Of a stretch of DNA of 64,000 bases, positions 27,335 through 36,784 are shown piece by piece. The notes under the pieces were generated by a model. The model saw only the letters and a list, made by a program, of their open reading frames with translations, was not told the DNA's origin and searched no databases. The stretch lies in NCBI GenBank assembly GCA_023664955.1, contig JAMPEV010000002.1, forward strand, positions 108,509 through 172,508, in the 5' to 3' direction. A program made the position numbers and the translations under genes. This stretch comes from Duncaniella sp. (lineage in GTDB: Bacteria; Bacteroidota; Bacteroidia; Bacteroidales; Muribaculaceae). Position 1 is the first letter of the stretch; each line of letters starts with the position of its first letter.

Positions 27335-28417
27335 ATGAAGAAATTCATTTTCATAGCTCTTTCCATAGCCTTCTCACTATCGACATTTGCTCAGAATGAG
27401 AGCAGTAACACCGGTGTACACCGTCGTGTCGCTAATGAGAAGAGTGCTACTGCAGAGAAGAAACAAACAGTTACCGACCGCGCTATCAAACGAAAGACTC
27501 AAAGTCAGGTGGACAATTCCGAGCTGCAATGGAAGCAGGTGATATACCGGAAACTTGACTTGACAAAGGAGAAAAACGCCACGCTCTACTATCCGGAGGA
27601 TGTGATGGAGGGTGGTGAAAATCTATTCCGAATCATCATCAACCGCATGGCTGCCAATCAGTTGCCAGGCTATGAATATCTTGATGGCAAAGAGGTTTTC
27701 ACCGATGAGTATCTTGTCAAGATGACCGATGTGTTTGATCGTTTCCACATTCCTTACTCTGACGCTAAGGGGTCGACAGAGAGAAATCCCTTATATGTTG
27801 TTGAGGAATCAGATGTGCCGGTTACAGATGTGCTATCTTATTACATAATAGAGCGTTGGGAATTCGACAAGCGAAACAATCGTATGCGTACCTTCGTGGA
27901 TGCCATTTGCCCGGTGCTTCATCGTTCCGGCGACTTCGGCAGTGAGAATGTCCCATATCCTATGTTTTGGATAAAATATGAGGATTTGCAACCCTATCTC
28001 ATTTACACCGAAATATTCAGTTCTGATGCCAATACAGTAGCTTCTTCCTCCTACGATGATTATTTCCGCCTCCGCCAATATGACGGTGAAATATATAAGA
28101 CCCGGAATCTACGCAATAAGTCTTTGATGGAGTTATATCCGGATGAGGAATCGCTGTCGCATGCTCAAGATAGTATCCAGCGTCGTCTCGATACTTTTGA
28201 GAATGGACTGTGGGTGCCGAATCTCGAGGACTTGGAAAATGATTCAACCGTTACTATTTCAAAAAAATCGGGAAAAACCTATAAAAAATCATCAACAGTA
28301 AGGTCAAAAAGAGGTAAAAATCCCAGCTCATCAAAATCAAAACCGGCCAAAGTCAAGAAACCTAAAACTTCTAAAAGCTCAGGTTCAGTCACCCGCTCGG
28401 TACGCAGCCGAAAGTAA
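27335..28417 (+). CDS. gldN: Type IX secretion ring protein GldN/PorN
   Basis: A 360-residue periplasmic protein; signal MKKFIFIALSIAFSLSTFAQ. The core (about 65-300), with WKQVIYRKLDLTKEKNATLYYP and PMFWIKYEDLQPYL, matches GldN/PorN, the partner of lipoprotein GldK in the ring. The last ~55 residues are an extended Ser/Lys/Arg-rich tail (KKSGKTYKKSSTVRSKRGK and on) without hydrophobic residues. Such a basic tail is absent or shorter in the Porphyromonas protein as I recall it. It ends one base from the stop of the convergent UDG-like gene, with no room for a terminator. Confidence 0.93.
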   Translation: MKKFIFIALSIAFSLSTFAQNESSNTGVHRRVANEKSATAEKKQTVTDRAIKRKTQSQVDNSELQWKQVIYRKLDLTKEKNATLYYPEDVMEGGENLFRIIINRMAANQLPGYEYLDGKEVFTDEYLVKMTDVFDRFHIPYSDAKGSTERNPLYVVEESDVPVTDVLSYYIIERWEFDKRNNRMRTFVDAICPVLHRSGDFGSENVPYPMFWIKYEDLQPYLIYTEIFSSDANTVASSSYDDYFRLRQYDGEIYKTRNLRNKSLMELYPDEESLSHAQDSIQRRLDTFENGLWVPNLEDLENDSTVTISKKSGKTYKKSSTVRSKRGKNPSSSKSKPAKVKKPKTSKSSGSVTRSVRSRK

Positions 28418-28418
28418 A

Positions 28419-29030
28419 TTACAATATACCGGCCGCAATGAAGAGCCTGCTATAAAATTCTGCCTTTTTCTCGATTTTTAAAGGATAAGCTCTCGATGTA
28501 GAGGGCATCCTTGTTATATGTAACTCTCTCGGAATCAAAGCCCCCTCATTCCCAATTGGAGTTTCGTGCTTCGGGTAAATTGCAGTTATTATTTCTCCTA
28601 TTTTTGGAATAGCTGTCTCAGTTATTGCAGCTATCACACCGGCAGCCTTCTCGCCCGTTGTGGCGATAAAGTCACATTGTGGCATCACATAAAGGAGGGC
28701 GTCAAGGTTAACCGGCTCAACTATCTCAAGGAATTTATCGGAAGCATTGTCCTTAAGCCGCCGCACCGCCGCACCGGTGTCGTGAAGCGCAATTCGCTTA
28801 TCACGGAGAAACCGCTCAATATCGGTCTGCCGAAAACCACCGGTGGTCAAGTCGCGGAAATACTCCATGTCCCCATAGAAAATCAGGCCCATTATCCTCC
28901 AAAAATCATTAGTTTTATTAGGATAATAGAAATTCATCGACCACCGAATTGGCTTCGGTGGGAACGTGCCCATAATCAGTACCTTTGCATCATGCGGTAC
29001 AAACGGCGGAAAAGGATGGTGCTCAAGCAT
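28419..29030 (-). CDS. Uracil-DNA glycosylase family protein
   Basis: A 203-residue protein of the UDG superfamily found across Bacteroidales. The conserved N-terminal block VLIMGTFPPKPIRWSMNFYYPNKTNDFWRIMG (read as separate motifs GTFPP at ~21-25 and YYPNKTNDFWR at ~35-45) corresponds to the active-site and uracil-recognition loops; a C-terminal LPSTS-like motif appears as MPSTSRAYP. Expected role is removal of uracil or mismatched bases from DNA, but this subgroup is little characterised. Convergent with gldN at a 1-bp gap. Confidence 0.8.
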   Translation of the reverse strand: MLEHHPFPPFVPHDAKVLIMGTFPPKPIRWSMNFYYPNKTNDFWRIMGLIFYGDMEYFRDLTTGGFRQTDIERFLRDKRIALHDTGAAVRRLKDNASDKFLEIVEPVNLDALLYVMPQCDFIATTGEKAAGVIAAITETAIPKIGEIITAIYPKHETPIGNEGALIPRELHITRMPSTSRAYPLKIEKKAEFYSRLFIAAGIL

Positions 29031-29176
29031 AATTTTTTTAATTTACTTATGAAAAATATAGGATCTGTATGGTATATTTACAGGATTTATAAGATTTATA
29101 AGTACCTTAGCAGTTATAAAATCATAAATCTTATGCGAAATATCCGGAAAGCATGCCACCTCCACTTTCATATAAC

Positions 29177-29209
29177 AAAAAATAAGGTGAGTCCGATTAG
29201 TGACTCACC
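29177..29209 (-). terminator. Terminator of the slyD-efp transcript
   Basis: On the minus strand GGTGAGTC ... GACTCACC (arms 29202-29209 and 29186-29193, 8 bp, 8-nt loop) is followed by TTATTTTTT. It lies 57 nt past the efp stop. Confidence 0.85.
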
Positions 29210-29265
29210 ATTATCTTTTTTCAGAATAGGAACATCCTACCCTGAAATTACACACTTTAGGAGGA

Positions 29266-29832
29266 TTATTCCTTCACGCGTTCAACGTATGAACCATCGC
29301 GAGTGTCGATGCGAACCTTGTCACCGATGTTACAGAAAAGGGGCACGCGTACCTCGGCTCCGGTTTCAACTGTGGCGGGTTTGAGTGTGTTGGTTGCAGT
29401 GTCACCCTTGATACCGGGTTCAGTGTATGTGATTTCAAGCACTACGCTGGTAGGCATTTCGCAAGTGAGGATAGTGTCGGAAGCTGCGTGTACCATAGCT
29501 TCGCAGATATCACCCTCCTTAAGGAACTTAACCCCGTCGATGCTTTCGCCGGGAAGAGCAACTTGCTCGAATGTCTCAGTGTGCATGAAATTATAACCCA
29601 TATCATCCTTGTATAGATACTGGTATGGGCGACGTTCGATGCGAACCTCGTTTACCTTCACACCTGAGTTCCAAGTCTTATCGATAACACGACCGGTCTT
29701 CACATTTTTCAACTTTGTGCGAACGAAAGCCGGACCTTTTCCAGGCTTAACATGAAGGAATTCTACAATGAAGAAGAAATTGCCATCGATATCGAGGCAC
29801 ATTCCGTTCTTAAAATCTGCTGTTGTTGCCAT
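29266..29832 (-). CDS. efp: Translation elongation factor P
   Basis: A 188-residue EF-P, which relieves ribosomes stalled at polyproline. KOW-like domain I (1-64) with the tip loop KPGKGPAF, where the tip residue is Lys32, then two OB domains; the signature KxxxPxT appears near the C-terminus as domain [17 protein letters not shown]. Lys at the tip means beta-lysylation or an unmodified form rather than rhamnosylation, which needs Arg; no EpmA/EpmB gene is nearby. It lies downstream of slyD on the same strand (30 nt gap), and a strong terminator follows. Confidence 0.95.
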   Translation of the reverse strand: MATTADFKNGMCLDIDGNFFFIVEFLHVKPGKGPAFVRTKLKNVKTGRVIDKTWNSGVKVNEVRIERRPYQYLYKDDMGYNFMHTETFEQVALPGESIDGVKFLKEGDICEAMVHAASDTILTCEMPTSVVLEITYTEPGIKGDTATNTLKPATVETGAEVRVPLFCNIGDKVRIDTRDGSYVERVKE

Positions 29833-29862
29833 ATATTGATTGATTTATTCTAAATTAGTGCG

Positions 29863-30426
29863 TTAGTTAGAGCAGCAGCCACCTTCGCAGCCGTCACCGC
29901 AAGAGCCTTCGGAGCATCCGCCTCCACATCCGCCGCAGCCGCAAGTGGGATGTAGCTCTTCGGGAGTAGCATCGCGTACCTCTTCAACCTTGCCCTTAAA
30001 TGCCAAGTCTTTTCCTACAAGAGGATGATTGAAGTCCATTTTCACTGTTTTATTAGTGACTTCGATAACCTTTCCTGTGATGCGGTAGCCATCTGCTGTC
30101 TGCATGGGGATATAGGCTCCCACTCTTACTGCCTCTGCGTCAAACTTCCCATCGACCATGAAAATATCCTTTTCAAGAACTGCCACATCATCGGGATTAT
30201 ACGGAAATCCCTCATTTGAAGGCACTTGGACATCAAAAGATGCACCCTTTTCGAGTCCTTCAAGGGCTATTTCAAGTGGACGAAGTAAACCGGGAGTTAC
30301 TCCGAAAATGAATCGTTCGGGTTCGGTTGCGTCTACGGTGTGAACTGTTGTTTCACTCCCATCGGGGGCTACCTCAAAAAGTTCGTAGCTGATTTCGACA
30401 TATTTGCCGGGGAGAATCTTTTCCAT
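29863..30426 (-). CDS. slyD: FKBP-type peptidyl-prolyl isomerase, SlyD-like, with Cys-rich tail
   Basis: A 187-residue FKBP of the SlyD group: FKBP core with inserted IF chaperone domain (~residues 70-125; V-x-A-Y-x-x-MQT-like), NHPLVGKDLAFKGKV before residue ~145. The C-terminus from ~158 is a metal-binding tail, 8 Cys in ~27 residues (TCGCGGCGGGCSEGSC then GDGCEGGCCSN), comparable to the nickel-binding tail of SlyD but with almost no His. It folds proline-containing proteins and may store or deliver metal. Its start codon lies 16 nt from the end of a palindromic mini-element. Likely co-transcribed with efp. Confidence 0.9.
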   Translation of the reverse strand: MEKILPGKYVEISYELFEVAPDGSETTVHTVDATEPERFIFGVTPGLLRPLEIALEGLEKGASFDVQVPSNEGFPYNPDDVAVLEKDIFMVDGKFDAEAVRVGAYIPMQTADGYRITGKVIEVTNKTVKMDFNHPLVGKDLAFKGKVEEVRDATPEELHPTCGCGGCGGGCSEGSCGDGCEGGCCSN

Positions 30427-30443
30427 AATTAATATGTTTTTTA

Positions 30444-30762
30444 GTAATCGTAAAAATAAGTTGGTATAAATTTTATGAAAGATTTTGAGGAATTTTTATT
30501 TTTAGTGAACGTAAGAAAATAAATAGGGGACAGGGATGCGCAGTTATCATTGAGCAGGTATGTCTTCTGAATGAAGGCTTTTAGCGAGCTAAATTACTGA
30601 ATGAATTACGGCGTATATGCCAATGAGAACAAGCTGAATGTCGCAAGTTATTTTTTTGAAGTTCACTTAACTTGATGGCGCATAGCGGCTATGCAACTAA
30701 ATGTAAAATAAAAAGAACCAAAAAGATGAATAAAATTTACCAAGTTATTTTTTGAAGATTAC
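30444..30762. repeat. Palindromic mini-element, copy B, split by a second element
   Basis: Same family as the element at 14912-15070, opposite orientation: left arm GTAATCG...TTTTTATTTTTA (30444-30504), right arm from CTTGATGGCGCATAGC (about 30671) to GATTAC (30757-30762). The two halves are separated by a 162-bp related element. The outer element is flanked by TTA on both sides, suggesting a 3-bp target duplication. It ends 17 nt from the slyD start codon and could supply or disturb its promoter. Confidence 0.85.
30505..30666. repeat. Nested palindromic mini-element inside copy B
   Basis: 162 bp bounded by GTGAAC and GTTCAC and flanked by TTA on both sides (30502-30504 and 30667-30669), i.e. 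a target duplication of the interrupted outer element. Its right end read inward (GTGAACTTCAAAAAAATAAC) resembles the outer family's GTAATCTTCAAAAAATAAC, and both carry TAGCGAGCTA at the centre, so it is a diverged relative of equal size. No ORF. Confidence 0.75.
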
Positions 30763-30820
30763 TTAGTTAGGAGTTAAAATTGGACTGATGATAAATGGGA
30801 TGTAATTCCATTTTATCCGG

Positions 30821-30852
30821 CTAAGTGAACATAAAAAAATAAGTTCACTTAG
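30821..30852. repeat. Minimal palindrome with the nested element's ends
   Basis: CTAAGTGAAC (30821-30830) and GTTCACTTAG (30843-30852), perfect 10-bp inverted repeat with a 12-nt A-rich loop. The arms equal the ends of the nested element at 30505-30666, so this looks like an internally deleted relic. It is 10 nt past the stop of the zinc-ribbon gene and may also end its transcript. A further imperfect hairpin (GATAAATGG/CCATTTTATC) lies at 30790-30818. Confidence 0.6.
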
Positions 30853-30861
30853 TGATAGCGA

Positions 30862-31629
30862 TTAGCCCTCTGTAACTCCTGCCAACTCCGGATCGATCAT
30901 GATGCGGCCGCAATACTCACAAACGATGATTTTCTTGTGCATCTTGATTTCCATCTGTTTCTGCGGCGGGATGCGGTTGAAGCAACCACCACACGCATTA
31001 CGCTGGATGTAAACCACTCCAAGACCATTGCGGGCATTTTTGCGGATACGCTTGAAAGCTGTGAGAGTGCGTGAATCGATTTTCGGCTCTATTTCCTTGG
31101 CCTGGACACGGAGACGCTCCTCATCCTTCTTGGTTTCGGAAATAATCTCCTCAAGCTGCTGACGCTTCTCTGTGAGACTATGGTTACGGTCTACGAGAGT
31201 AGCTTCTGCTGTGGCGATTTCCGCACTCTTTGATTCCATCTCGCGGGCATACTGGTTGATTCGTTTCTCGGAGAGCTGAATTTCGAGGGTCTGAAACTCT
31301 ACCTCTTTTGTTAACAAATCAAACTCGCGATTGTTGCGCACGTTCTCAAGTTGTTGGCGGTAAGTGGCAATCTGGTTTTGTGCCACTTCGATTTTGTGTC
31401 TTTCCTGCGCTGACTTTGAACGCAAGTCCTCGATTTCGGCGTGGAACTTGTCGATGCGGGTGTGAAGACCTTCGATGCTATCTTCCAGGTCACGGACTTC
31501 ACCGGGAAGCTCTCCGCGCACTGTCTTGATACGGTCGATTTCCGAAAGAATAGTTTGAAGCTCATAAAGAGCACGCAATCTTTGCTCTACTGAGAGAGCT
31601 TGTTCGGTTTTGGTTTGCTCTGTCGCCAT
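30862..31629 (-). CDS. Zinc-ribbon coiled-coil protein (CdsZ-like)
   Basis: A 255-residue protein: residues ~15-190 form a long coiled coil with regular heptads and many Glu/Lys/Arg; the C-terminal ~55 residues carry a C4 zinc ribbon, CGGCFNRIPPQ...CEYCGR (pairs CxxC and CxxC spaced by ~20). This pair of features defines the C4-type zinc ribbon family that in Bacteroidetes and many other phyla is encoded next to nif3/ybgI, as here (27 nt downstream). Function is not established; a nucleic-acid- or ribosome-associated role is often proposed. Third gene of a probable aspS-nif3-zinc ribbon transcript. Confidence 0.85.
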   Translation of the reverse strand: MATEQTKTEQALSVEQRLRALYELQTILSEIDRIKTVRGELPGEVRDLEDSIEGLHTRIDKFHAEIEDLRSKSAQERHKIEVAQNQIATYRQQLENVRNNREFDLLTKEVEFQTLEIQLSEKRINQYAREMESKSAEIATAEATLVDRNHSLTEKRQQLEEIISETKKDEERLRVQAKEIEPKIDSRTLTAFKRIRKNARNGLGVVYIQRNACGGCFNRIPPQKQMEIKMHKKIIVCEYCGRIMIDPELAGVTEG

Positions 31630-31656
31630 ATATTAGTTTGAATTTTTATCGTTTTT

Positions 31657-32454
31657 TTATACGTAATTCACCGGATTCTTCTCAATCTCCGACATACGGA
31701 CTGCAAAGTTAGGAAATTTTTCCGAAATTATAGTCGAAAAAATTGATTTAGTGCATTTTTCGCTCTCAAAATGCCCTGTGTCGATTATGAAAATGTTCTT
31801 TCCATAGTCCACGAAGTCGTGATAACGTGTGTCGGAGGTGATGTATGCGTCGGCTCCTGAGGACATGGCAAGCGGGATAAATTCACCGCCCGAACCACTT
31901 GAGAGTGCAAGCGTATTGACCATTTCTGAAGCATGAGCCCCCGACGAACATCTTACCACCGGAGAACCGTAGACCTCTTTGACTCGTGAAACGACCTCCG
32001 CTCGTGTAAGCGGTGTGGGGAAATTTCCAATAATACCTAATCCGGTGTCGGGTGAGCCGGACTGGGGTGCGAGGACGTGAGCGTCAACGAGGCCCAGCAA
32101 ATCGCCGAGAAGATGTGAAACGCCCTGTGGCGCACTATCAAGTGCCGTGTGCGATGAATACACCCCTATCCCTGAGCGAATGGCTTCTATTACGGATGTC
32201 TCAACTTGTGTTGCGCCGGTGAGGTGCTTTATCCCTTTGAAGATGAGCGGATGGTGAGATATGATGAGGTTAAAGCCCCCGTCTTTCGCTTCTGATATGA
32301 CTTCTGGCGTAACGTCAAGGCACGTCAAGACACCTGAGCAGGGGCTGTCAGGATCCATCGGGAGCAATTGCCACCCCGTATTATCCCAGGGCTCCTGGAG
32401 ACTCGGGTTGGCAATTGTCTCTATGGCGGAGATAATCTCGCGAAATGTTGGCAC
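31657..32454 (-). CDS. Nif3-like dinuclear metal centre protein (YbgI family)
   Basis: A 265-residue member of the NIF3/DUF34 family, annotated elsewhere as GTP cyclohydrolase 1 type 2, although the activity is disputed. Metal-binding residues are visible: SHHPLIF near 66-72, SSHTALD near 100-106 and DTGHFESE near 226-233. This is the short form without the ~100-residue inserted PII-like domain found in many Bacteroides homologues. Hexameric in known structures. Follows aspS after 62 nt and precedes the zinc-ribbon gene. Confidence 0.88.
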   Translation of the reverse strand: MPTFREIISAIETIANPSLQEPWDNTGWQLLPMDPDSPCSGVLTCLDVTPEVISEAKDGGFNLIISHHPLIFKGIKHLTGATQVETSVIEAIRSGIGVYSSHTALDSAPQGVSHLLGDLLGLVDAHVLAPQSGSPDTGLGIIGNFPTPLTRAEVVSRVKEVYGSPVVRCSSGAHASEMVNTLALSSGSGGEFIPLAMSSGADAYITSDTRYHDFVDYGKNIFIIDTGHFESEKCTKSIFSTIISEKFPNFAVRMSEIEKNPVNYV

Positions 32455-32516
32455 TTAGAGATTGTTGCTAGTTGGATGGAGGAGTGCCCGAGGATTGACA
32501 CCCTCAAATCAACATA

Positions 32517-34274
32517 TTATTTTTCTTTTAAGTCGAGTTGAATCTGGAGCTCGTCGAGCTGCGACTGGTCAATGGCCGATGGTGCGTCAATCATCATATC
32601 GCGTCCCGAATTATTCTTCGGAAAGGCGATTACGTCGCGGATTGAGTCAAGACCGGCGAGGATGGACACGAAACGGTCGAATCCGAATGCCAAACCGCCG
32701 TGAGGGGGTGCGCCGAATTTGAAGGCATTCATCAAGAAGCCAAATTTATACTGTGCATCCTCCTCCGAAAGTCCGAGCAGACGGAACATCTTGTCCTGAA
32801 GTTCGGCTTCATGGATTCGAATCGACCCCCCACCGAGCTCATTGCCGTTGACCACCATATCGTAGGCAGTGGCTCGGACGTTACCGGTGTCACTGTCGAG
32901 CTTGTCGATATCGTCAGGGTTGGGAGAGGTAAAGGGATGGTGCATCGCATAGTAGCGTTGTGTTTCATCATCCCACTCGAACAAGGGAAAGTCGATAACC
33001 CAAAGGCATGAGAACTTCTGTGGGTCGCGGAGTCCGAGGCGTGATCCCATCTCAAGACGAAGTTCGCATAGCTGTTTACGGGTCTTCATTGTCGGACCGG
33101 CAAGAATAAGCATGAGATCGCCGGGCTTAGCATTGCCGCGTTCAGCCCACTTTCTAAGGTCTTCCTCCGAATAGAACTTGGAAACTGAGGATTTGATTGA
33201 GCCGTCCTCTTCCATCTTCACCCACATTAAGCCCTTGGCTCCTATCTGCGAACGCTTCACGAAGTCGGTGAGCTGGTCAAGCTGTTTGCGGGTATAGTTA
33301 GCACAGCCGGGGGCCACAATCATACCCACATATTCAGCATCGTCGAGCACTGCGAAATTATGGCCCTCGGTGAGATCCTTAATTTCCACAAACTCCATGC
33401 CGAAGCGGGTATCAGGCTTATCAGAACCGTAGAGGCGCATAGCGTCATGCCATGTCATACGTGGGAACGGCTCTGTGAAGTCTATATCTTTGACATACTT
33501 AAATATATGCTTTACGAGCCCTTCAAACATCTGGAGCACATCTTCCTGGGTCACAAACGACATCTCGCAGTCAATCTGTGTGAATTCCGGTTGACGGTCA
33601 GCACGAAGGTCCTCATCGCGGAAACATTTCACAATCTGGAAATAACGGTCGAAACCGCTCACCATCAGCAACTGCTTGAAAGTCTGGGGTGACTGTGGAA
33701 GCGCATAGAACTCGCCCGGATTCATGCGGGAGGGCACCACGAAATCACGTGCACCTTCAGGAGTTGACTTGATGAGTACCGGAGTCTCGACTTCGAGGAA
33801 GCCCTTTGAGTCGAGATAACGGCGTATCTCGAAAGCCATTCTGTGGCGCAACTCGAGATTGGCTCTCACGCAGTTGCGGCGAAGGTCGAGATATCGATAT
33901 TTCATGCGGAGGTCATCACCGCCGTCGGTTTCATCCTCGATAGTAAACGGAGGCACTTCGCTCTTGTTTAGCACTTTAAGGTCGGATGCGATGATTTCTA
34001 TATCGCCTGTGGGAAGATTGTGGTTCTTGCTTGAACGCTCGGCAACTTTACCTGTAATCTGCACCACGTATTCACGTCCGAGGTGATTGGCGGCTTCGCA
34101 AAGTGCGGCGTCAATCTCATTGTTGAACACCACTTGTGTCAAACCGTAGCGGTCGCGGACATCGACGAATGTCATTCCGCCCATTTTACGGGCACGTTGA
34201 ACCCAGCCGGCAAGGGTGACATCCTGTCCGGCGTCGCAAATGCGGAGTTCCCCGCAAGTTTTAGTCCTATACAT
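32517..34274 (-). CDS. aspS: Aspartyl-tRNA synthetase
   Basis: A 585-residue class IIb synthetase of the bacterial type. N-terminal OB anticodon-binding domain (1-105, [22 protein letters not shown]), class II motif 2 near [18 protein letters not shown], the bacterial GAD insertion domain (~290-420), and motif 3 GLAFGFDR near 528-535. It charges tRNA-Asp. A promoter with boxes on minus at 34370-34402 gives a leader of ~90 nt. First gene of the aspS-nif3-zinc ribbon group. Confidence 0.96.
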   Translation of the reverse strand: MYRTKTCGELRICDAGQDVTLAGWVQRARKMGGMTFVDVRDRYGLTQVVFNNEIDAALCEAANHLGREYVVQITGKVAERSSKNHNLPTGDIEIIASDLKVLNKSEVPPFTIEDETDGGDDLRMKYRYLDLRRNCVRANLELRHRMAFEIRRYLDSKGFLEVETPVLIKSTPEGARDFVVPSRMNPGEFYALPQSPQTFKQLLMVSGFDRYFQIVKCFRDEDLRADRQPEFTQIDCEMSFVTQEDVLQMFEGLVKHIFKYVKDIDFTEPFPRMTWHDAMRLYGSDKPDTRFGMEFVEIKDLTEGHNFAVLDDAEYVGMIVAPGCANYTRKQLDQLTDFVKRSQIGAKGLMWVKMEEDGSIKSSVSKFYSEEDLRKWAERGNAKPGDLMLILAGPTMKTRKQLCELRLEMGSRLGLRDPQKFSCLWVIDFPLFEWDDETQRYYAMHHPFTSPNPDDIDKLDSDTGNVRATAYDMVVNGNELGGGSIRIHEAELQDKMFRLLGLSEEDAQYKFGFLMNAFKFGAPPHGGLAFGFDRFVSILAGLDSIRDVIAFPKNNSGRDMMIDAPSAIDQSQLDELQIQLDLKEK

Positions 34275-34369
34275 AAGAATTTTTAAAACTGTTCTGATGT
34301 TTTGAAGTAGGTGGGGTGAAATAGCACTTGGAAAGTCTCATAGACCGGCCACATAATCTCACCAAGGTG

Positions 34370-34402
34370 CAAAATTACAAATAAATTATAAATAAACTCA
34401 AA
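34370..34402 (-). promoter_or_regulatory. Promoter of aspS
   Basis: Minus-strand TAATTTTG (34377-34370) preceded after 21 nt by TTTG (34402-34399). The start is ~95 nt before the ATG at 34274. A weaker plus-strand box TACTTTCG at 34432-34439 may serve the divergent dut gene. Confidence 0.65.
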
Positions 34403-34534
34403 AAAAAGTGCTATATGTGGAGGAATTTTGTTACTTTCGCTTGTTGAAATGTAATAGACCTGATTAAACCATGCGTGGTAAACTATGTCAGTTCACCTAA
34501 CGAGGGGTAATAAAAAAAACAAAGCTATCTCAAA

Positions 34535-34978
34535 ATGGAACGAATAAAAGTAAAAATCATCAACAACTCGGGACACGAATTACCCGCATACGAAACATTC
34601 TCAGCCGCCGGCATGGATGTAAGGGCAAAACTTAGCGAGCCGCTCACGCTGCAACCTCTTCAACGCGCATTGATTCCCACCGGGTTACGTATGCAGCTCC
34701 CGGTAGGATATGAGTGCCAGGTACGGCCCCGCTCCGGGTTGGCCCTTAAACATGGCATATCGCTCGTGAACACGCCCGGGACAATCGACGCCGATTACCG
34801 AGGCGAGATCGGCATAATCGCCATCAACCTTTCTAACGAGCCGTATACGATCACCGACGGTGAGCGAATAGCCCAACTCGTCATCAAGGAGTATGTCCAT
34901 GTGTCATGGGAACCGGTAAAAAAGATTGACGAAACAGAGCGTGGTGATGGCGCTTTCGGCCACACAGGCGTTAATTAG
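34535..34978 (+). CDS. dut: dUTP diphosphatase
   Basis: A 147-residue trimeric dUTPase, hydrolysing dUTP to dUMP to keep uracil out of DNA and to feed thymidylate synthesis. All five motifs are present: SAAGMDVRA near 24-32, [11 protein letters not shown] near 65-75, [15 protein letters not shown] near 80-94, GERIAQLVI near 108-116 and [10 protein letters not shown] near 136-145. Motif V has Ala for the usual Gly in RGxGGFGxTG. Start of a probable operon with the TPR, DUF4292 and EnvC-like genes. Confidence 0.95.
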   Translation: MERIKVKIINNSGHELPAYETFSAAGMDVRAKLSEPLTLQPLQRALIPTGLRMQLPVGYECQVRPRSGLALKHGISLVNTPGTIDADYRGEIGIIAINLSNEPYTITDGERIAQLVIKEYVHVSWEPVKKIDETERGDGAFGHTGVN

Positions 34979-35038
34979 TTACCCCCCATTACCCGAATGT
35001 GACTCTATGGATAATTCCCAATAATCATCAGAACGAAC

Positions 35039-36784
35039 ATGAAGAAACTCCCCATATTCCTACTTGCCATCATAGTTATCGGCGTACTTTCGGCGATGGC
35101 CAAAACCCAATTCGGACCAACGGATGAGGATGTCCGAAAGGCCGACTATTTATACTTAGAGGCACTTAGGGCTAAGTCGCAAGGGAAACCTGATGCGGCA
35201 TTTGACCTGCTGATGAGGGCACGGGAACTCAACCCCTCCGATGAGGAGATTGGGGAGGAGCTTTCCGGATACATGCTCAGCATATCCGGCGGCGACTCCG
35301 CGGTAGTTGCTGAGGGAGTGCAGATGATGAAGGATTACTACGAGAAGAATCCCGGCGATTTCTTTTCAAGCCTAAAGTATGCCCTACTGAATGAACAGCT
35401 TCTCAACAGGGATGAGGCGTTGAGAGTGTGGAAGGATTTGCACACCCGCTTCCCGGCTAAGGAAGAGGTGACATTCCATTATGCCCAAGTGCTGAGCCAG
35501 GGAGGGAATGAGAGCGACCGTGAACTCGCTGTGGCAATCTACGATTCCATTGAGGCTCTGACAGGCAAAAATATGCAGCTGTCCACAAAGAAAATTCAGC
35601 TCTTCTATAATTCTAACGACACCGCCAAAGTGCTTCAGGAGGTGGATGCGCTTCGCAACTCCGCTGACGAGAATGTTGAAAACCTTGTTTTTTCGGGCGA
35701 CATCTACTCCATGTTCGGCCGAAATGAAGAAGCCCGAGCCTTTTATGATAAGGCTTGTGATATTGACTCTACCAGTGGATTGGCATACTATTCCAGAGCT
35801 TTGTTTTACAAATCACTTGGCGACTCAATAGCCTATGATACAGAGGTGTTCCAGGCTTTGAAACAAGATAATCTAAATGTCGACACGAAGTTGGTAATTC
35901 TTCGTAGCTACATCCAAGAGATGTATAATGACAGTATCGAGCAGCCGAGAATACGAGAATTGTTTGACGTACTCGTGGACCAGCACCCTCATGAGCATGA
36001 CCTTCACGACATGTATGCCCGTTACCTTATATTTTCAAAAGATTACGTGGAAGCAGCCCATCAGACAGAGTTGACCCTCGACCTTGACCCGGCCGATGAG
36101 GAAGGTTGGGAAATGTTGACGTCTCTTTATCTCCAGATTGACAATCTTGACAAGGCCGAGAAATCAGTGATGAGGTCCCTGAGATACTATCCGGAAAATG
36201 CGCGACAGTATGTAGTACTTGGATCAATCAACAGCCAACGGAAGAAATACGATGCCGCTGAAAAGAATTATGAGAAAGGACTTGAATTGGCCGATTCAAC
36301 CGATATATCCTTACTGTCAAGCATTTACAGTGCCATTGGTGACAACTTATATGCGCAAGAAAAAGCCGAATCGGCGTTTACGTATTATAAAAAAGCCATA
36401 CTTTATAATCCTGAAAACTACCTTGCGCTCAATAACTGCGCATATTATTTAGCTTGTGAGGGAAGGGACCTTGATGAGGCTTTGAAAATGATAGAAACAG
36501 TGATGGCGGTTGAGACTGATAATCCCACTTCGATGGACACCTACGCATGGGTGTTGTTCAAACGGAAAGAGTATCAAAAGGCTCGTGAGGTAATCGACAA
36601 GACCTTGGAACTGGCGGAGGAAGAGGACCTGTCCGCCGACCTTCTCGAACATGCCGGGGACATCTATTTTATGAACGGTGACCCTGATGAGGCTGTGGAG
36701 TACTGGAAAAAGGCGCTGAAGCTCGACCCCAAAAACGAGTTGTTGGGCCGCAAAGTTAAACACAAAACATACTTCTATAAATGA
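35039..36784 (+). CDS. Secreted tetratricopeptide-repeat protein
   Basis: A 581-residue protein with a signal peptide (MKKLPIFLLAIIVIGVLSAMA) and TPR-like helix pairs along almost its whole length; clear repeats lie near 25-60 (ADYLYLEALRAKSQGKPDAA), 360-400 and 470-575 (AYYLACEGRDLDEALKMIE, AGDIYFMNGDPDEAVEYWKKAL). It overlaps the next gene by 4 nt (ATGA), so translation is probably coupled. The order dut-TPR-DUF4292-EnvC is common in Bacteroidales. Specific partner unknown; a scaffold for envelope assembly or lipoprotein sorting is inferred from its neighbours. Confidence 0.8.
   Translation: MKKLPIFLLAIIVIGVLSAMAKTQFGPTDEDVRKADYLYLEALRAKSQGKPDAAFDLLMRARELNPSDEEIGEELSGYMLSISGGDSAVVAEGVQMMKDYYEKNPGDFFSSLKYALLNEQLLNRDEALRVWKDLHTRFPAKEEVTFHYAQVLSQGGNESDRELAVAIYDSIEALTGKNMQLSTKKIQLFYNSNDTAKVLQEVDALRNSADENVENLVFSGDIYSMFGRNEEARAFYDKACDIDSTSGLAYYSRALFYKSLGDSIAYDTEVFQALKQDNLNVDTKLVILRSYIQEMYNDSIEQPRIRELFDVLVDQHPHEHDLHDMYARYLIFSKDYVEAAHQTELTLDLDPADEEGWEMLTSLYLQIDNLDKAEKSVMRSLRYYPENARQYVVLGSINSQRKKYDAAEKNYEKGLELADSTDISLLSSIYSAIGDNLYAQEKAESAFTYYKKAILYNPENYLALNNCAYYLACEGRDLDEALKMIETVMAVETDNPTSMDTYAWVLFKRKEYQKAREVIDKTLELAEEEDLSADLLEHAGDIYFMNGDPDEAVEYWKKALKLDPKNELLGRKVKHKTYFYK

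Noticed and set aside
28566..29384. 272-codon plus-strand frame
   Set aside because: Crosses the UDG-like gene, a gap and the efp end in antisense; no domain and no promoter.
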